Assembly: GCA_041687435.1 (NCBI GenBank)
Contig: JAWLBX010000012.1
Location: 51,560 to 115,559, forward strand
Length of the DNA: 64,000 nt
Source of the DNA: JACKII01 sp041687435
GTDB taxonomy: Bacteria; Pseudomonadota; Alphaproteobacteria; Bin95
Direction of reading: 5' to 3'
The notes beneath the pieces were generated by a model that was not told the DNA's origin, did not search any database, and worked only from the letters and a program-made list of their open reading frames with translations. Of the stretch, positions 41,678-50,844 are shown one piece after another. Each line of letters opens with the position of its first letter. Position 1 is the first letter of the stretch. Position numbers and translations under genes: made by a program.

Positions 41678-43078
41678 ATGAGCGAGCAATCCTTCGACCT
41701 CATCATAATCGGCGGCGGGCCTGGCGGCTATGTCGCCGCGATCCGTGCGGCGCAGCTTGGCCTCAAGACCGCCTGCATCGAGCGGGAGCATCTGGGCGGC
41801 ATCTGCCTCAATTGGGGATGCATTCCGACCAAGGCGCTGCTGCGCTCGGCCGAGATTTATCATCTGCTGCACAATCTGGATGAGTTCGGGCTTTCCGCCG
41901 ACAATGTCTCGTTCGACGCGGCGAAGGTGGTGAAACGGTCGCGCGACGTGTCCAAGAAGCTGTCGCAAGGAGTCGCGCACCTTCTGAAAAAGAACAAGGT
42001 CACCGTGATCGACGGCGAGGCCAGGCTGGCCGGCGGCGGCAAGGTGACGGTCAAGCCTGCCAAGGGCGACGAACAGACCTTAAAGGCTGACCATATCATC
42101 CTCGCCACCGGCGCCCGCGCGCGCGAACTGGAGGGGCTGGAGGCGGACGGCGAGAAGGTTTGGACCTACAAGGAAGCGATGGTGCCGAAGAGCATTCCGA
42201 AGTCGCTGCTAGTTGTCGGCTCCGGCGCAATCGGCATGGAATTCGCCAGCTTCTACGCCGACATGGGCGCGGAAGTTACTGTGGTGGAAGTGGTTGACCG
42301 CATCCTGCCGGTAGAGGACGAGGAGATCGCCAAGTTCGTGCACAAGGCATTTGAAAAGCGTGGCATCAAGATCATCACCGGAGCCAAGGTCACCGAATTG
42401 GACAAGTCCGGCGACGGCGTGAAGGCGAGCGTGGAAACTCCGGACGGCAGCGAGGCCGTAGAGGTCGAAAAGGTCATCATGGCCGTTGGCATCACCGGCA
42501 ATGTCGAGGATATCGCGCTCGACAAGACTAAAGTGAAGGTCGACCGCGGTCACATCATCATCGACGAGTGGTGCCAGACCGATGAGCCCGGCGTCTATGC
42601 CATAGGCGACGTGGCCGGCCCGCCCTGGCTGGCGCACAAGGCCATGCATGAGGGCGTGGTCTGCGTCGAGAAGATCGCCGGCAAGGGCGACCCGCATCCG
42701 ATGCAAACGCTCAACATCCCCGGCTGCACCTTTTGCCGCCCGCAGGTCGCCAGCGTCGGCCTGACAGAGGCGAAGGCAAAGGAGCAGGGCTTTGAAATCA
42801 AAGTCGGCAAATTTCCCTTTGTCGGCAACGGCAAGGCCATCGCCCAGGGCGACCCGGAAGGCCTGATCAAAACCGTGTTCGACGCCAAGACCGGCGAACT
42901 GCTGGGCGCCCACATGGTCGGTGCGGAGGTGACCGAACTGATCCAGGGCTATACCATTGCCAAAACCCTGGAGACGACCGAGGCGGAATTGATGGGCACG
43001 GTGTTCCCGCACCCCACCCTGTCCGAAATGATGCACGAGGCTGTCCTTGACGCCTACGGCCAGACGCTCCACTTCTAG
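41678..43078 (+). CDS. lpdA: Dihydrolipoyl dehydrogenase (E3)
   Basis: A 466-aa flavoprotein reoxidising dihydrolipoamide of 2-oxoacid dehydrogenase complexes. FAD site LIIIGGGPGGYVAAIRAAQLG, redox pair in GGICLNWGCIPTKALL, NAD site VVGSGAIGMEFASFY, YAIGDVAGPPWLAHKAMHEG and the C-terminal His-Glu pair in FPHPTLSEMMHE. AGGGAG precedes the ATG. It leads lpdA-lipA-ratA, a common alphaproteobacterial order next to pyruvate dehydrogenase genes, which are not in this window. Confidence 0.95.
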   Translation: MSEQSFDLIIIGGGPGGYVAAIRAAQLGLKTACIEREHLGGICLNWGCIPTKALLRSAEIYHLLHNLDEFGLSADNVSFDAAKVVKRSRDVSKKLSQGVAHLLKKNKVTVIDGEARLAGGGKVTVKPAKGDEQTLKADHIILATGARARELEGLEADGEKVWTYKEAMVPKSIPKSLLVVGSGAIGMEFASFYADMGAEVTVVEVVDRILPVEDEEIAKFVHKAFEKRGIKIITGAKVTELDKSGDGVKASVETPDGSEAVEVEKVIMAVGITGNVEDIALDKTKVKVDRGHIIIDEWCQTDEPGVYAIGDVAGPPWLAHKAMHEGVVCVEKIAGKGDPHPMQTLNIPGCTFCRPQVASVGLTEAKAKEQGFEIKVGKFPFVGNGKAIAQGDPEGLIKTVFDAKTGELLGAHMVGAEVTELIQGYTIAKTLETTEAELMGTVFPHPTLSEMMHEAVLDAYGQTLHF

Positions 43079-43116
43079 GCCCTTATGATACGTATGGAAC
43101 GAAAGGCCGCTGTCTG

Positions 43117-44106
43117 ATGGCCGACCTCGCCCCCGCCAATGAAACCCCGTCGCGGCACGGCCCAGCCGACCGGGCACTGCGTCATCCGGAAAAGGCGCAC
43201 CGGCCCGACCAGGAATCCGGCCGCAAGCCAAAATGGATTCGGGTGAAGGCGCCGGTCGGCAAGGTCTATAACGAGACCAAGCGGATCGTCACCGAAAAGA
43301 AACTCGCCACGGTTTGCGAGGAAGCCGGTTGCCCGAACATCGGCGAGTGCTGGCAGCAACGCCACGCCACGATGATGATTCTGGGCAGTGTCTGCACCCG
43401 CGCCTGCAGCTTCTGTAATATCGCCACCGGCAAGCCACCCGCGCTCGATCCGCACGAGCCGGAACGAGTCGGCGAGGCCGTGGCGGAGCTGGGGTTGCGC
43501 CATGTGGTCATTACCAGCGTCGACCGGGATGATCTGCCCGACGGTGGCGCCACCCATTTCGCCCGCACCATCAAACACATCCGCCGGCGTTGCCCCGAGA
43601 CCACCATCGAGATCCTGACGCCGGATTTTCAGGGCAAGAAGGGTGCGCTCGATATTGTCATGCGCAACCCGCCGGACGTATTCAATCACAACCTGGAGAC
43701 AGTGCCGGGCCTCTATCCCGAGGTGCGGCCAGGCGCCAAGTATTATGGCTCGCTGAAGCTGCTGGACCAGGTGAAGGATCACAATCCGAGCGTTTTCACC
43801 AAGTCTGGCATCATGGTCGGACTGGGCGAGACGAGGAGTCAGGTCGCGCAGGTGATGGACGATCTGCGCTCTGCCAATGTCGACTTCCTGACCATCGGCC
43901 AATACCTGCAACCGTCGCCAAAACACCACCGGGTTGCGGACTATGTGACGCCGGAGGAATTTGATGCCTATGCCCGCATGGCGCGCGGCAAGGGCTTTCT
44001 GCTGGTCTCATCCAGCCCACTGACGCGATCCAGCTATCACGCAGATAGCGATTTCGAGGCCCTGCGCAAAGCCCGCGAAGCCAAGCTCGCCGCCGCAAAG
44101 GTCTGA
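43117..44106 (+). CDS. lipA: Lipoyl synthase
   Basis: A 329-aa radical-SAM enzyme inserting two sulfurs into octanoyl chains. The auxiliary cluster cysteines are in VCEEAGCPNIGECW, and the radical-SAM CxxxCxxC is CTRACSFCNI. TSVDRDDLPDGGA and GLGET also match, and the C-terminal SSPLTRSSYHAD has the R-S-S-Y Ser ligand. Start ATG 43117 is 38 nt after lpdA. Length and all cluster ligands are normal. Confidence 0.97.
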   Translation: MADLAPANETPSRHGPADRALRHPEKAHRPDQESGRKPKWIRVKAPVGKVYNETKRIVTEKKLATVCEEAGCPNIGECWQQRHATMMILGSVCTRACSFCNIATGKPPALDPHEPERVGEAVAELGLRHVVITSVDRDDLPDGGATHFARTIKHIRRRCPETTIEILTPDFQGKKGALDIVMRNPPDVFNHNLETVPGLYPEVRPGAKYYGSLKLLDQVKDHNPSVFTKSGIMVGLGETRSQVAQVMDDLRSANVDFLTIGQYLQPSPKHHRVADYVTPEEFDAYARMARGKGFLLVSSSPLTRSSYHADSDFEALRKAREAKLAAAKV

Positions 44107-44116
44107 GAGGCCCCTG

Positions 44117-44596
44117 TTGCCCACCCATGCCGAACGCCGGTTTTTGCCCTATCCGCCGGAAAAACTGTATGCGCTGGTTGCCGATGTCCAGCGCTATCCG
44201 GAATTCCTGCCCTGGTGCACCGCAAGCCGGATTACCAGCCAAAAGGATAATGTGATCACCGCCGATCTCGTCATCGGCTTCAAGATGATCCGCGAGCGCT
44301 TCACCAGCCGGGTCACGCTTGAACCCGAAAGCCGGATCGACGTGGAATATACCAGCGGCCCGTTGCGCTATCTCAACAACCACTGGGTGTTCGAGCCCGC
44401 GCCCGGCGGCTGTGTCATCGACTTCTATATTGATTTCGAGTTCAAATCGCGGCTGTTTCAGCGGCTGGCGGGTGTCGTTTTCAACGAGGCTGTTCGGCGG
44501 ATGGTGGCCGCATTCGAGACACGGGCCAATGCGATATACGAACCTTTGCCGCAGCCGGCCACCTCTCCCCTACCCGACGCTGCATCGGGAGACTAA
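44117..44596 (+). CDS. RatA / COQ10-like START domain protein
   Basis: A 159-aa SRPBCC protein: YPPEKLYALVADVQRYPEFLPWC, ITADLVIGFKMIRERFTSRV, LRYLNNHWVFEP, IDFYIDFEFKSRLFQRLAGVVF. Homologues are called RatA or polyketide cyclase/COQ10, and in respiring bacteria a role in ubiquinone delivery or function is likely; the toxin name is doubtful here. Start is TTG 44117 with GAGAGG upstream, 10 nt after lipA. Confidence 0.88.
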   Translation: MPTHAERRFLPYPPEKLYALVADVQRYPEFLPWCTASRITSQKDNVITADLVIGFKMIRERFTSRVTLEPESRIDVEYTSGPLRYLNNHWVFEPAPGGCVIDFYIDFEFKSRLFQRLAGVVFNEAVRRMVAAFETRANAIYEPLPQPATSPLPDAASGD

Positions 44597-44640
44597 AGTC
44601 GGAGCCCGACAAACAAAGCGGCGTGAGGTTCGGAAGCAGA

Positions 44641-45870
44641 ATGACCGACCGGATAGTTGTAATTGGCGCCGGCCAAGCCGGTGCATCGCTCGTGGCGAAA
44701 TTGCGGGAATTGGAATTTAACGGCTCGCTTGTATTGATTGGCGAAGAACCGGTACCGCCCTATCAGCGACCGCCACTTTCCAAGAAATTCCTTCTGGGTC
44801 AAATGGATGAGCAGCGGTTGTGTCTGCGCCGCGCCGAGTTCTACAACGACCGCTGCATCGACTTTCGCGTCGGCACGACGGTAGACAGCATCGACCGCGA
44901 ACACCGGACGGTGGTGCTGGCCAGTGGCGAGCGCCTCAAATACGACAAGCTTGCGCTCACCACCGGTGCGGCAGCCAGGCCGCTCCCGGCCGCGGTAGGC
45001 GGGCATCTGGCCGGCGTCTACACGCTGCGCTCGATCGCCGATGTCAATGCGATACGGGCGGAATTCAGACCGGGCCGGCGTGTCCTGGTGGTCGGTGGCG
45101 GCTTTATCGGGCTGGAGGCGGCAGCTGTCGCCGCGAAAACCGAACTGAACGTCACCGTTCTGGAACAGGCCGACCGCATTCTCCAGCGCGTCGTCGCACC
45201 GCCCACCAGCGACTATTTCCGCGATCTGCACACCGCCAACGGCGTCACCATCCGCGAAGGTACCAGCCTTGCCCGCCTCACGGGCGAGGCTGGCCGGGTT
45301 ACGGCCGCAGAACTCGCTAATGGGGAAAACCTGCCGGTGGATTTCGTTGTGGTCGGCATCGGAATTCAGCCCAACACCCAACTGGCTGCCGACGCCGGCC
45401 TGGCTGCCGCAAACGGTGTCGAGGTGGATGCCCAGGGGCGCAGCGTCACCGACCCCGATATTTTTGCCGCCGGTGATTGCGCAATCTTCCCATTCCGCGG
45501 CAGGCCAACCCGGCTCGAATCGGTCCAGAACGCGGTCGATCAGGCGGAAACTGTGGCCGCAACCATGCTGGGCAGCGACACACTCTATAATCCGGTGCCA
45601 TGGTTCTGGAGCGATCAGTATGACTGCAAGTTGCAGATTGCCGGGCTCGGCCGCGGCTACGCACGGACCGTTGTGCGACCCGGCGTCAAGCCGGGGGCGC
45701 AATCTGTCTGGTATTTCGCGGGCTCCGGCCGCATCAAGGCGGTCGATGCGATGAACGACCCGCGCGCCTACACAGCGGCCAAACGCTGGTTGGAAGCTCG
45801 TCAAAGCCCGACCGCAGACCAAATCGCCGACACCAGCCTCGACCTGCTGAAACTGATGCCGGCTGGCTGA
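44641..45870 (+). CDS. FAD-dependent ferredoxin/rubredoxin reductase
   Basis: A 409-aa two-dinucleotide-domain flavoprotein: IVVIGAGQAGASLVAKLRE, PYQRPPLSKKFLLG, LALTTGAAARPLP, VLVVGGGFIGLEAAAVA, DIFAAGDCAIFP and WFWSDQYDCKLQIAGLG. It matches the NADH:ferredoxin reductases that feed P450s or Rieske oxygenases. No ferredoxin or oxygenase gene is adjacent, so the partner is elsewhere. Start ATG 44641 follows GGAAGC. Confidence 0.88.
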   Translation: MTDRIVVIGAGQAGASLVAKLRELEFNGSLVLIGEEPVPPYQRPPLSKKFLLGQMDEQRLCLRRAEFYNDRCIDFRVGTTVDSIDREHRTVVLASGERLKYDKLALTTGAAARPLPAAVGGHLAGVYTLRSIADVNAIRAEFRPGRRVLVVGGGFIGLEAAAVAAKTELNVTVLEQADRILQRVVAPPTSDYFRDLHTANGVTIREGTSLARLTGEAGRVTAAELANGENLPVDFVVVGIGIQPNTQLAADAGLAAANGVEVDAQGRSVTDPDIFAAGDCAIFPFRGRPTRLESVQNAVDQAETVAATMLGSDTLYNPVPWFWSDQYDCKLQIAGLGRGYARTVVRPGVKPGAQSVWYFAGSGRIKAVDAMNDPRAYTAAKRWLEARQSPTADQIADTSLDLLKLMPAG

Positions 45871-45892
45871 TTCACAACCAAGAGGAAACGCC

Positions 45893-46927
45893 ATGCTTGC
45901 CCTGCAAAAGACCGAACCCGCGTTCGGCGCTGAACTGCTCGACCGCCCCGAGCCCTCGATTGATGAGGGCGAAGTGTTGGTGGAGGTCGAGGCCGCTGGT
46001 ATCTGCGGGTCTGATGTTCATATGTACGAGTGGACGCCCGGCTATGAATGGCTGATCCCTGCCCTGCCCGTCACGATGGGCCACGAATTCAGCGGCCGCA
46101 TCGCTAAACTTGGTCCCGGTGTTTCAGGTCTCTCGGAAGGGCAGCCGGTCGTGATCATGCCCAGCTATTCGTGCGGCACTTGCGAGCGTTGCCTTGCCGG
46201 CAAACCCGACACTTGCGTGCAGAAAAAATCCATCGGCCTGTCGGTGGATGGCGGTTTCGCCCGGTTCGTGCGTGCGCCGGCCCGTAACTGTCTGCCGATA
46301 GGCGAGGACCTGCCGCCACACATCGCAGCACTGGCCGAGCCATTGGTGGTGGGCGACCGGGCCGTGCAGATCGGCGATATAGAACCGGGGCAGGATGTGG
46401 TCGTTCTTGGCCCGGGTATTATCGGCCTTGCCACAGCCTTTATCGCACAGAAGGCCGGCGCCGGGTCTGTCACCATTGTTGGCAAGAACGACCCGCTCCG
46501 CCTTAGCATCGCACGCGAACTGGGCGTGGACCGCGTCATCGACCTGGATAACGGCGGCCCGAAGCTAGCCGACCATATCGACGAACGCTCGGTCGACCGT
46601 GTGTTCGAGGCCACCGGATTCGGCGAAAGCATCACGCAGGGGCTGGGGTTGCTGAAGGATTACGGCATCCTGACCGCCATCGGCATTCACGCCGCCCCTG
46701 CCAGCTTCGATGTCACCCCGTTCGTGCGCCGCAAGCTGCAACTGCGCGGCTCGCACGGCGCCGGCCGGGATAGCTGGGACCGGGTGCTGCCGCTGCTACC
46801 GGAACACCAAAACACGCTTGGCGCCATCGTCACCCACCAAATCCCCCTTGGCGAGGCGATCGAAGGCTTTGAAATGAGCCGCCGCCGCGAAGCCTGTAAG
46901 GTGGTGATCCGGCCCGGCATGGCCTAA
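45893..46927 (+). CDS. Zinc-dependent alcohol dehydrogenase (MDR family)
   Basis: A 344-aa enzyme. The catalytic zinc site is in GICGSDVHMYEWTPG and MGHEFSGRI, structural zinc Cys in SCGTCERCLAGKPDTC, and the NAD fold in VVVLGPGIIGLATAF. The pattern is that of threonine/sorbitol/L-idonate-type polyol dehydrogenases. AAGAGG precedes the ATG. It is 22 nt after the ferredoxin reductase, so likely co-transcribed; the polyol substrate is unknown. Confidence 0.88.
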   Translation: MLALQKTEPAFGAELLDRPEPSIDEGEVLVEVEAAGICGSDVHMYEWTPGYEWLIPALPVTMGHEFSGRIAKLGPGVSGLSEGQPVVIMPSYSCGTCERCLAGKPDTCVQKKSIGLSVDGGFARFVRAPARNCLPIGEDLPPHIAALAEPLVVGDRAVQIGDIEPGQDVVVLGPGIIGLATAFIAQKAGAGSVTIVGKNDPLRLSIARELGVDRVIDLDNGGPKLADHIDERSVDRVFEATGFGESITQGLGLLKDYGILTAIGIHAAPASFDVTPFVRRKLQLRGSHGAGRDSWDRVLPLLPEHQNTLGAIVTHQIPLGEAIEGFEMSRRREACKVVIRPGMA

Positions 46928-46962
46928 GCTGATCCCCTCAATCGCAACCTAAGAGAACAAAA

Positions 46963-47316
46963 ATGGCATGGAAACGCATGGTGCTCGAAATCGGCATGGG
47001 CACCGACATTCGCGGCGACGACAGCACCAAGGCTGCCGTGCGCGCACTGAAAGACGCCCTCTGGCACAACTCGTTGACCATCGGCGCAGCGGTTGGCCAG
47101 GATGCCGACGCGATGAAAGTGGCCGTTACCATCGGCGTGCCTAATCCGCAGACCGTGGACAAACAGCAGGTGCTGGATGTCCTCCCCCACGGCACCGGCA
47201 CCTGCGACGTGGTTGAAGGCGGCTTGCGGATGCCAAATGCCAGCGGCAGCGATGTCACCCTGATCGCGCATGCCGCCGCGGTCGTCTATCTCGACATCCC
47301 GGAAGCGGCGGAGTAG
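46963..47316 (+). CDS. Lin0512 family protein, first copy
   Basis: A 117-aa Lin0512-family protein: RMVLEIGMGTDIRGDDSTKAAVRALKDALWHNSL, VGQDADAMKVAVTIGVPNPQTVD, EGGLRMPNASGSDV. The family has no established function; the conserved Glu/Gly/Asp pattern and paired occurrence hint at a heteromeric enzyme or binding protein. It is directly followed (5 nt) by a paralogue, and a CoA-transferase overlaps the pair downstream. Confidence 0.75.
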   Translation: MAWKRMVLEIGMGTDIRGDDSTKAAVRALKDALWHNSLTIGAAVGQDADAMKVAVTIGVPNPQTVDKQQVLDVLPHGTGTCDVVEGGLRMPNASGSDVTLIAHAAAVVYLDIPEAAE

Positions 47317-47321
47317 GCCCC

Positions 47322-47660
47322 ATGGCGAGCAAACGTATCATCCTTGAAATGGGTGCCGGCAACGATCTGCATGGCGGCAACTACACCAAGGCCGCGGTGC
47401 GGGCGGTACAGGACGCGCTGCACCATTCCTCGCTGACCTTTATCCGCACCCTCAACATCGACAAGACCAAGATCGACGTAGTCGCCACCATTGGCGTGCA
47501 AGACCCCGGCGCGGTGGATACCGCCGAAATCGCGAAACAGTTTCCGGTCGGCAATGTAACGGTCAATCCGGTCAAGGGCGGGCTGGACGTGCCGGACGAG
47601 GCGATTGGCGATGTGGCGGTGATCACCAGCGCGGCGGTCGAGGTGTGGCTTCGGGATTGA
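47322..47660 (+). CDS. Lin0512 family protein, second copy
   Basis: A 112-aa paralogue of the preceding gene: KRIILEMGAGNDLHGGNYTKAAVRAVQDALHHSSL, TLNIDKTKIDVVATIGVQDPGAVD and VKGGLDVPDEAIGDVAV. The two copies share the start and the GG(L)-x-(V/M)P segment but have diverged elsewhere, consistent with two subunits of one complex. Its last bases overlap the start of the CoA-transferase gene. Confidence 0.75.
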   Translation: MASKRIILEMGAGNDLHGGNYTKAAVRAVQDALHHSSLTFIRTLNIDKTKIDVVATIGVQDPGAVDTAEIAKQFPVGNVTVNPVKGGLDVPDEAIGDVAVITSAAVEVWLRD

Positions 47661-49813
47661 CCGTGGGCACGCCCCTTCTTGCCGGCTTCCGCCTTGCCCA
47701 ATTGGGCCCGGGACTGGCAGCGGCGGTCTGTGGCCGGCTGTTTGCCGACTGTGGCGCCGACGTCGTAACGGCGGGTGCGGCCGCCGATACGGCGCTCGCG
47801 GCCTATCTGAACCACGGCAAGCCGGCCATGCCGCTGGCGGAGGCCGTGGCGGGGGCCGACATGGTCGTCGCCGAGGGCTCGCCGCAAACGCTGGCAGCCA
47901 CGGGATTTGCAGCGGATGCACTGCGCCGGCTGAACCCCGATGCCGCGCTGGTGCTGATCTCTCCATTCGGCCAGACAGGCCCGCGCGCGGAGGAGCCCGC
48001 AACCGACCTCACCCTGATGGCGGCAAGCGGTATCATGCGCATGCTGACCGGGCAGGTGGACGACCTGTCGGAGCCGCCGGTGCGTGCAACCGGCCGCCAA
48101 TCCGCCTTTATCGGCGGCCTGGCCGCCGCCTGCGCCGGCCTGCACGCAGCACTTGGGCAAACGCCGGGGGCTGTGGTGGATGTCTCGCTGCAGGAAGCGC
48201 TCGCCACCCTTGCCATGACTGAATTGGCGCGTGCCGGCCAGACCGGCCGTTCGTGGCAACGCCAGCGCGTGGCCGATGGCAACGGCGCCACCGTCTGCAT
48301 TCTGCCCGCCAGCGACGGCTACGCCGCCATCTCTCCCCGAGAGGAAAAGCAGTGGCAGGCTTGGCTGAAAGCCATGGGCTCACCCGAATGGGGCGCCGAT
48401 CCCCGTTTTGCCAGGAAGGCCGACCGCATCGCCAATTGGGATGCACTGCACGCCCTGATGAGCGAATGGAGCCGTCAGCATCTGAAACAATCGATTGCGG
48501 ACACGGCACAAGCCGCGCACGTCCCCAGCTTCCCGCTGCGCGACTTGGCCGAACAGTTCGCCTCGCCGCAGTTGGCGGAACGTGATTTCTGGCGCACGGT
48601 GAACGGCCTGAAATGCCCCAGCCTGCCAGTGCACCTGGCGCATGCCACGGCCGGGCCAAAACCGCTGCCGCAGCATGGCCCGCTGCCCCTTTCCGGCCTG
48701 CGCGTGCTGGATTTTTCCTGGGTCATTGCCGGACCGACCGCAACCAGACACATGGCGGCGCTGGGTGCCGAGGTGATTAAGGTCGAGGCACCGGGGCCGG
48801 GCGACCCTGGCCGCGGCTCCGAACTGCACACGGTGTTGGGGCAGGCCAAGAAAGCCATTGTGCTGGATCTGAAGCGGCCGCAAGGGGTGGAAATTGCGCG
48901 GCGCCTGGCCGCCGAATGCGACGTGGTCATCGAAAATTTTGCCACCGGCGTCATGGACCGACTGGGCTTGGGCGCAGCTGGCCTGCAGGCGCTGAATCCC
49001 GACCTGACCTATATTTCGGCCAGCGGCCTGGGCCGGACTGGGCCGGAGGCCAAGGCCGTCGCCTATGGCACGCTGCTGCAATGCTATTCAGGCTTTGCAG
49101 GCCTGAACCGCCACCCGGAGCGCCCTCCGCGCGTCGGCTTTGCCTGGCTCGACCCGATGTGCGGCCTGCTGCTTCCCTTCCTGGCAGCTGCCAGCCTTTG
49201 GCGCCGCGCGCATCAAGGCGGCGGCACCCGCGTCGATCTCTCCATGGTGGAAGCCCTGCTCTGGACCCTCGCCGAGCCGGTGTTGGCAGCACAAACCGAA
49301 GGCAGCGCGAAACCAAGGGGAAACGGCGACCCGGCGATGAGCCCGCACGGTGTCTATCCCTGCCAGGGCAAGGATGCCTGGGTGGCGCTGGCCGTGCGGA
49401 CCGACAGCGAATGGCAGGCATTTTGCCGGCTGGTTCCGGGGCTGGCAAACTCGGCCGCCCACTCTCTTGTCGAACGTCAGGCGAAGGCCGAGCGCATAGA
49501 CGCTGCCATCACGGCCTGGAGCGGGGCGCAAGCCGCAGAGCAGGTCACAGCCAGCCTCACAGCAGCAGGGATTGCCGCTGCATCTGCCGCCTCCTCTGCC
49601 GACCTTGTGGCGTGCAATCACCTGAACGCCCGCGGTTTTTGGGAAGCGTCCAGTCCCGGCATTCTGCCGGCCCTGCCCTGGCAGGCGAGTTTCGGCCGCG
49701 CCAATGGTCGAGCGCCGGCGCTCGGCGAGCATACGGACGATATTCTGGCCAAAATCCTCGCCATTGCCGCCGACGATTGCACCCGCCTGCGAACGGCCGG
49801 CATAATAGGCTGA
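47645..49813 (+). CDS. Double-domain CaiB/BaiF CoA-transferase
   Basis: A 722-aa protein of two tandem CoA-transferase domains. The C-terminal one (LRVLDFSWVIAGPTATRHMAALGAEVIKVEAP, VIENFATGVMDRLGLG) has an Asp in FAWLDPMCGLLLP where the catalytic aspartate is expected. In the N-terminal domain the matching position is Phe/Ile (RQSAFIGGLAAAC), so that half is probably non-catalytic. GTG 47645, TTG 47657 and GTG 47663 are possible starts, all overlapping or touching the Lin0512 stop. Substrate is unknown. Confidence 0.82.
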   Translation: MASGLTVGTPLLAGFRLAQLGPGLAAAVCGRLFADCGADVVTAGAAADTALAAYLNHGKPAMPLAEAVAGADMVVAEGSPQTLAATGFAADALRRLNPDAALVLISPFGQTGPRAEEPATDLTLMAASGIMRMLTGQVDDLSEPPVRATGRQSAFIGGLAAACAGLHAALGQTPGAVVDVSLQEALATLAMTELARAGQTGRSWQRQRVADGNGATVCILPASDGYAAISPREEKQWQAWLKAMGSPEWGADPRFARKADRIANWDALHALMSEWSRQHLKQSIADTAQAAHVPSFPLRDLAEQFASPQLAERDFWRTVNGLKCPSLPVHLAHATAGPKPLPQHGPLPLSGLRVLDFSWVIAGPTATRHMAALGAEVIKVEAPGPGDPGRGSELHTVLGQAKKAIVLDLKRPQGVEIARRLAAECDVVIENFATGVMDRLGLGAAGLQALNPDLTYISASGLGRTGPEAKAVAYGTLLQCYSGFAGLNRHPERPPRVGFAWLDPMCGLLLPFLAAASLWRRAHQGGGTRVDLSMVEALLWTLAEPVLAAQTEGSAKPRGNGDPAMSPHGVYPCQGKDAWVALAVRTDSEWQAFCRLVPGLANSAAHSLVERQAKAERIDAAITAWSGAQAAEQVTASLTAAGIAAASAASSADLVACNHLNARGFWEASSPGILPALPWQASFGRANGRAPALGEHTDDILAKILAIAADDCTRLRTAGIIG

Positions 49814-49845
49814 GGCGCGTTAAGGCACACTTCAGGCGCCTGTCC

Positions 49846-50763
49846 CTAATACTCGCCGCTGCGGTAGGCCTCGTCGAGCCTTGCCGCTTCTTCCTCGCTC
49901 AATTCCGGCCATGGGTCGCCGCGGCGCCGCAGCGTGCCGGTGAAGTCAGGGGCGCGCTTTTCGTTGAAGGCAGCCCGCCCCTCCTCGCCATCCATCGTGG
50001 TCTGGATCAGCAGATTGTTGATCAGGTTTTGCACATGCCAGGCCTGATCCGTCGGCAGGTCGCCGAAGCGAACCATAAATTCCTTCATCATGCGCACGGC
50101 GACGGGCGGCATCTTCACGATCTTGCGCGCCATCTCCTCGGCCCGCTCCATCAGCTTGTCATGCGGCACAACCTCATTGATCAAGCCGATCCGCAACGCC
50201 TCGTCCGCCATGATCGGCTCGTCGGTCAGCAGCATTTTCATGGCATCGATATAGCGAAGCTGCTTGATCAGCAGGCTCGCGCCCGGCCCATGCCCGAGCC
50301 ACCCTTGCGAGGTCAGGCCGAATTTGAACTTGGCGTTCTCCGCGCTGGCAATGCGAATGTCGCTGGACGCGAGCACCATGTAGAGGCCAGCGCCCGCCGC
50401 CCAGCCATTCACCGCGGCGATGACCGGCTTCCATACCCGCGGATAGTGATCGCCCATGCGGCCGTCGACGCCGGTAGTTTGGCCGTGCACCGTGCCGGCC
50501 AACGGCCAGAAGATGCGTTGGGTGCGCAGGTATTCCTTGTCCTCCGCAGTCAGGTCCGGGCGGGCGGCCAGATTGTGCCCCGCGCAAAAATGCCGGTCGC
50601 CGGCACCGGTGACGATGACACAGCGAACATCCCGGTCCTCCCACAAATCGATCCACGCGGCGGAGATGTCATCGGACATCTGCTTGTCCAGGATGTTGGC
50701 CTTGGCCGGATTGTTCATGGTGATGTAGGCGACGCCGTCGCGCTTTTCGTAGTCCAGGGGCAT
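49846..50763 (-). CDS. Enoyl-CoA hydratase/isomerase family protein
   Basis: A 305-aa crotonase-family protein: VAYITMNNPAKANILDKQM, DRHFCAGHNLAARPDLTAED, VNGWAAGAGLYMVLASSDIRIAS, FGLTSQGWLGHGPGAS. The C-terminal 60 residues extend beyond a minimal crotonase. The first oxyanion loop is normal; the catalytic Glu pair is not clear, so the reaction type (hydratase, isomerase or hydrolase) is unresolved. It is convergent with the CoA-transferase. Confidence 0.85.
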   Translation of the reverse strand: MPLDYEKRDGVAYITMNNPAKANILDKQMSDDISAAWIDLWEDRDVRCVIVTGAGDRHFCAGHNLAARPDLTAEDKEYLRTQRIFWPLAGTVHGQTTGVDGRMGDHYPRVWKPVIAAVNGWAAGAGLYMVLASSDIRIASAENAKFKFGLTSQGWLGHGPGASLLIKQLRYIDAMKMLLTDEPIMADEALRIGLINEVVPHDKLMERAEEMARKIVKMPPVAVRMMKEFMVRFGDLPTDQAWHVQNLINNLLIQTTMDGEEGRAAFNEKRAPDFTGTLRRRGDPWPELSEEEAARLDEAYRSGEY

Positions 50764-50844
50764 GGGAAGTTTCCTCGGAGGCTTGGCTTGATTGGCTTGA
50801 AGCCAGTGTGCCAGCCTCGCTTCGCTAGGACCAGATGCCCCGCG

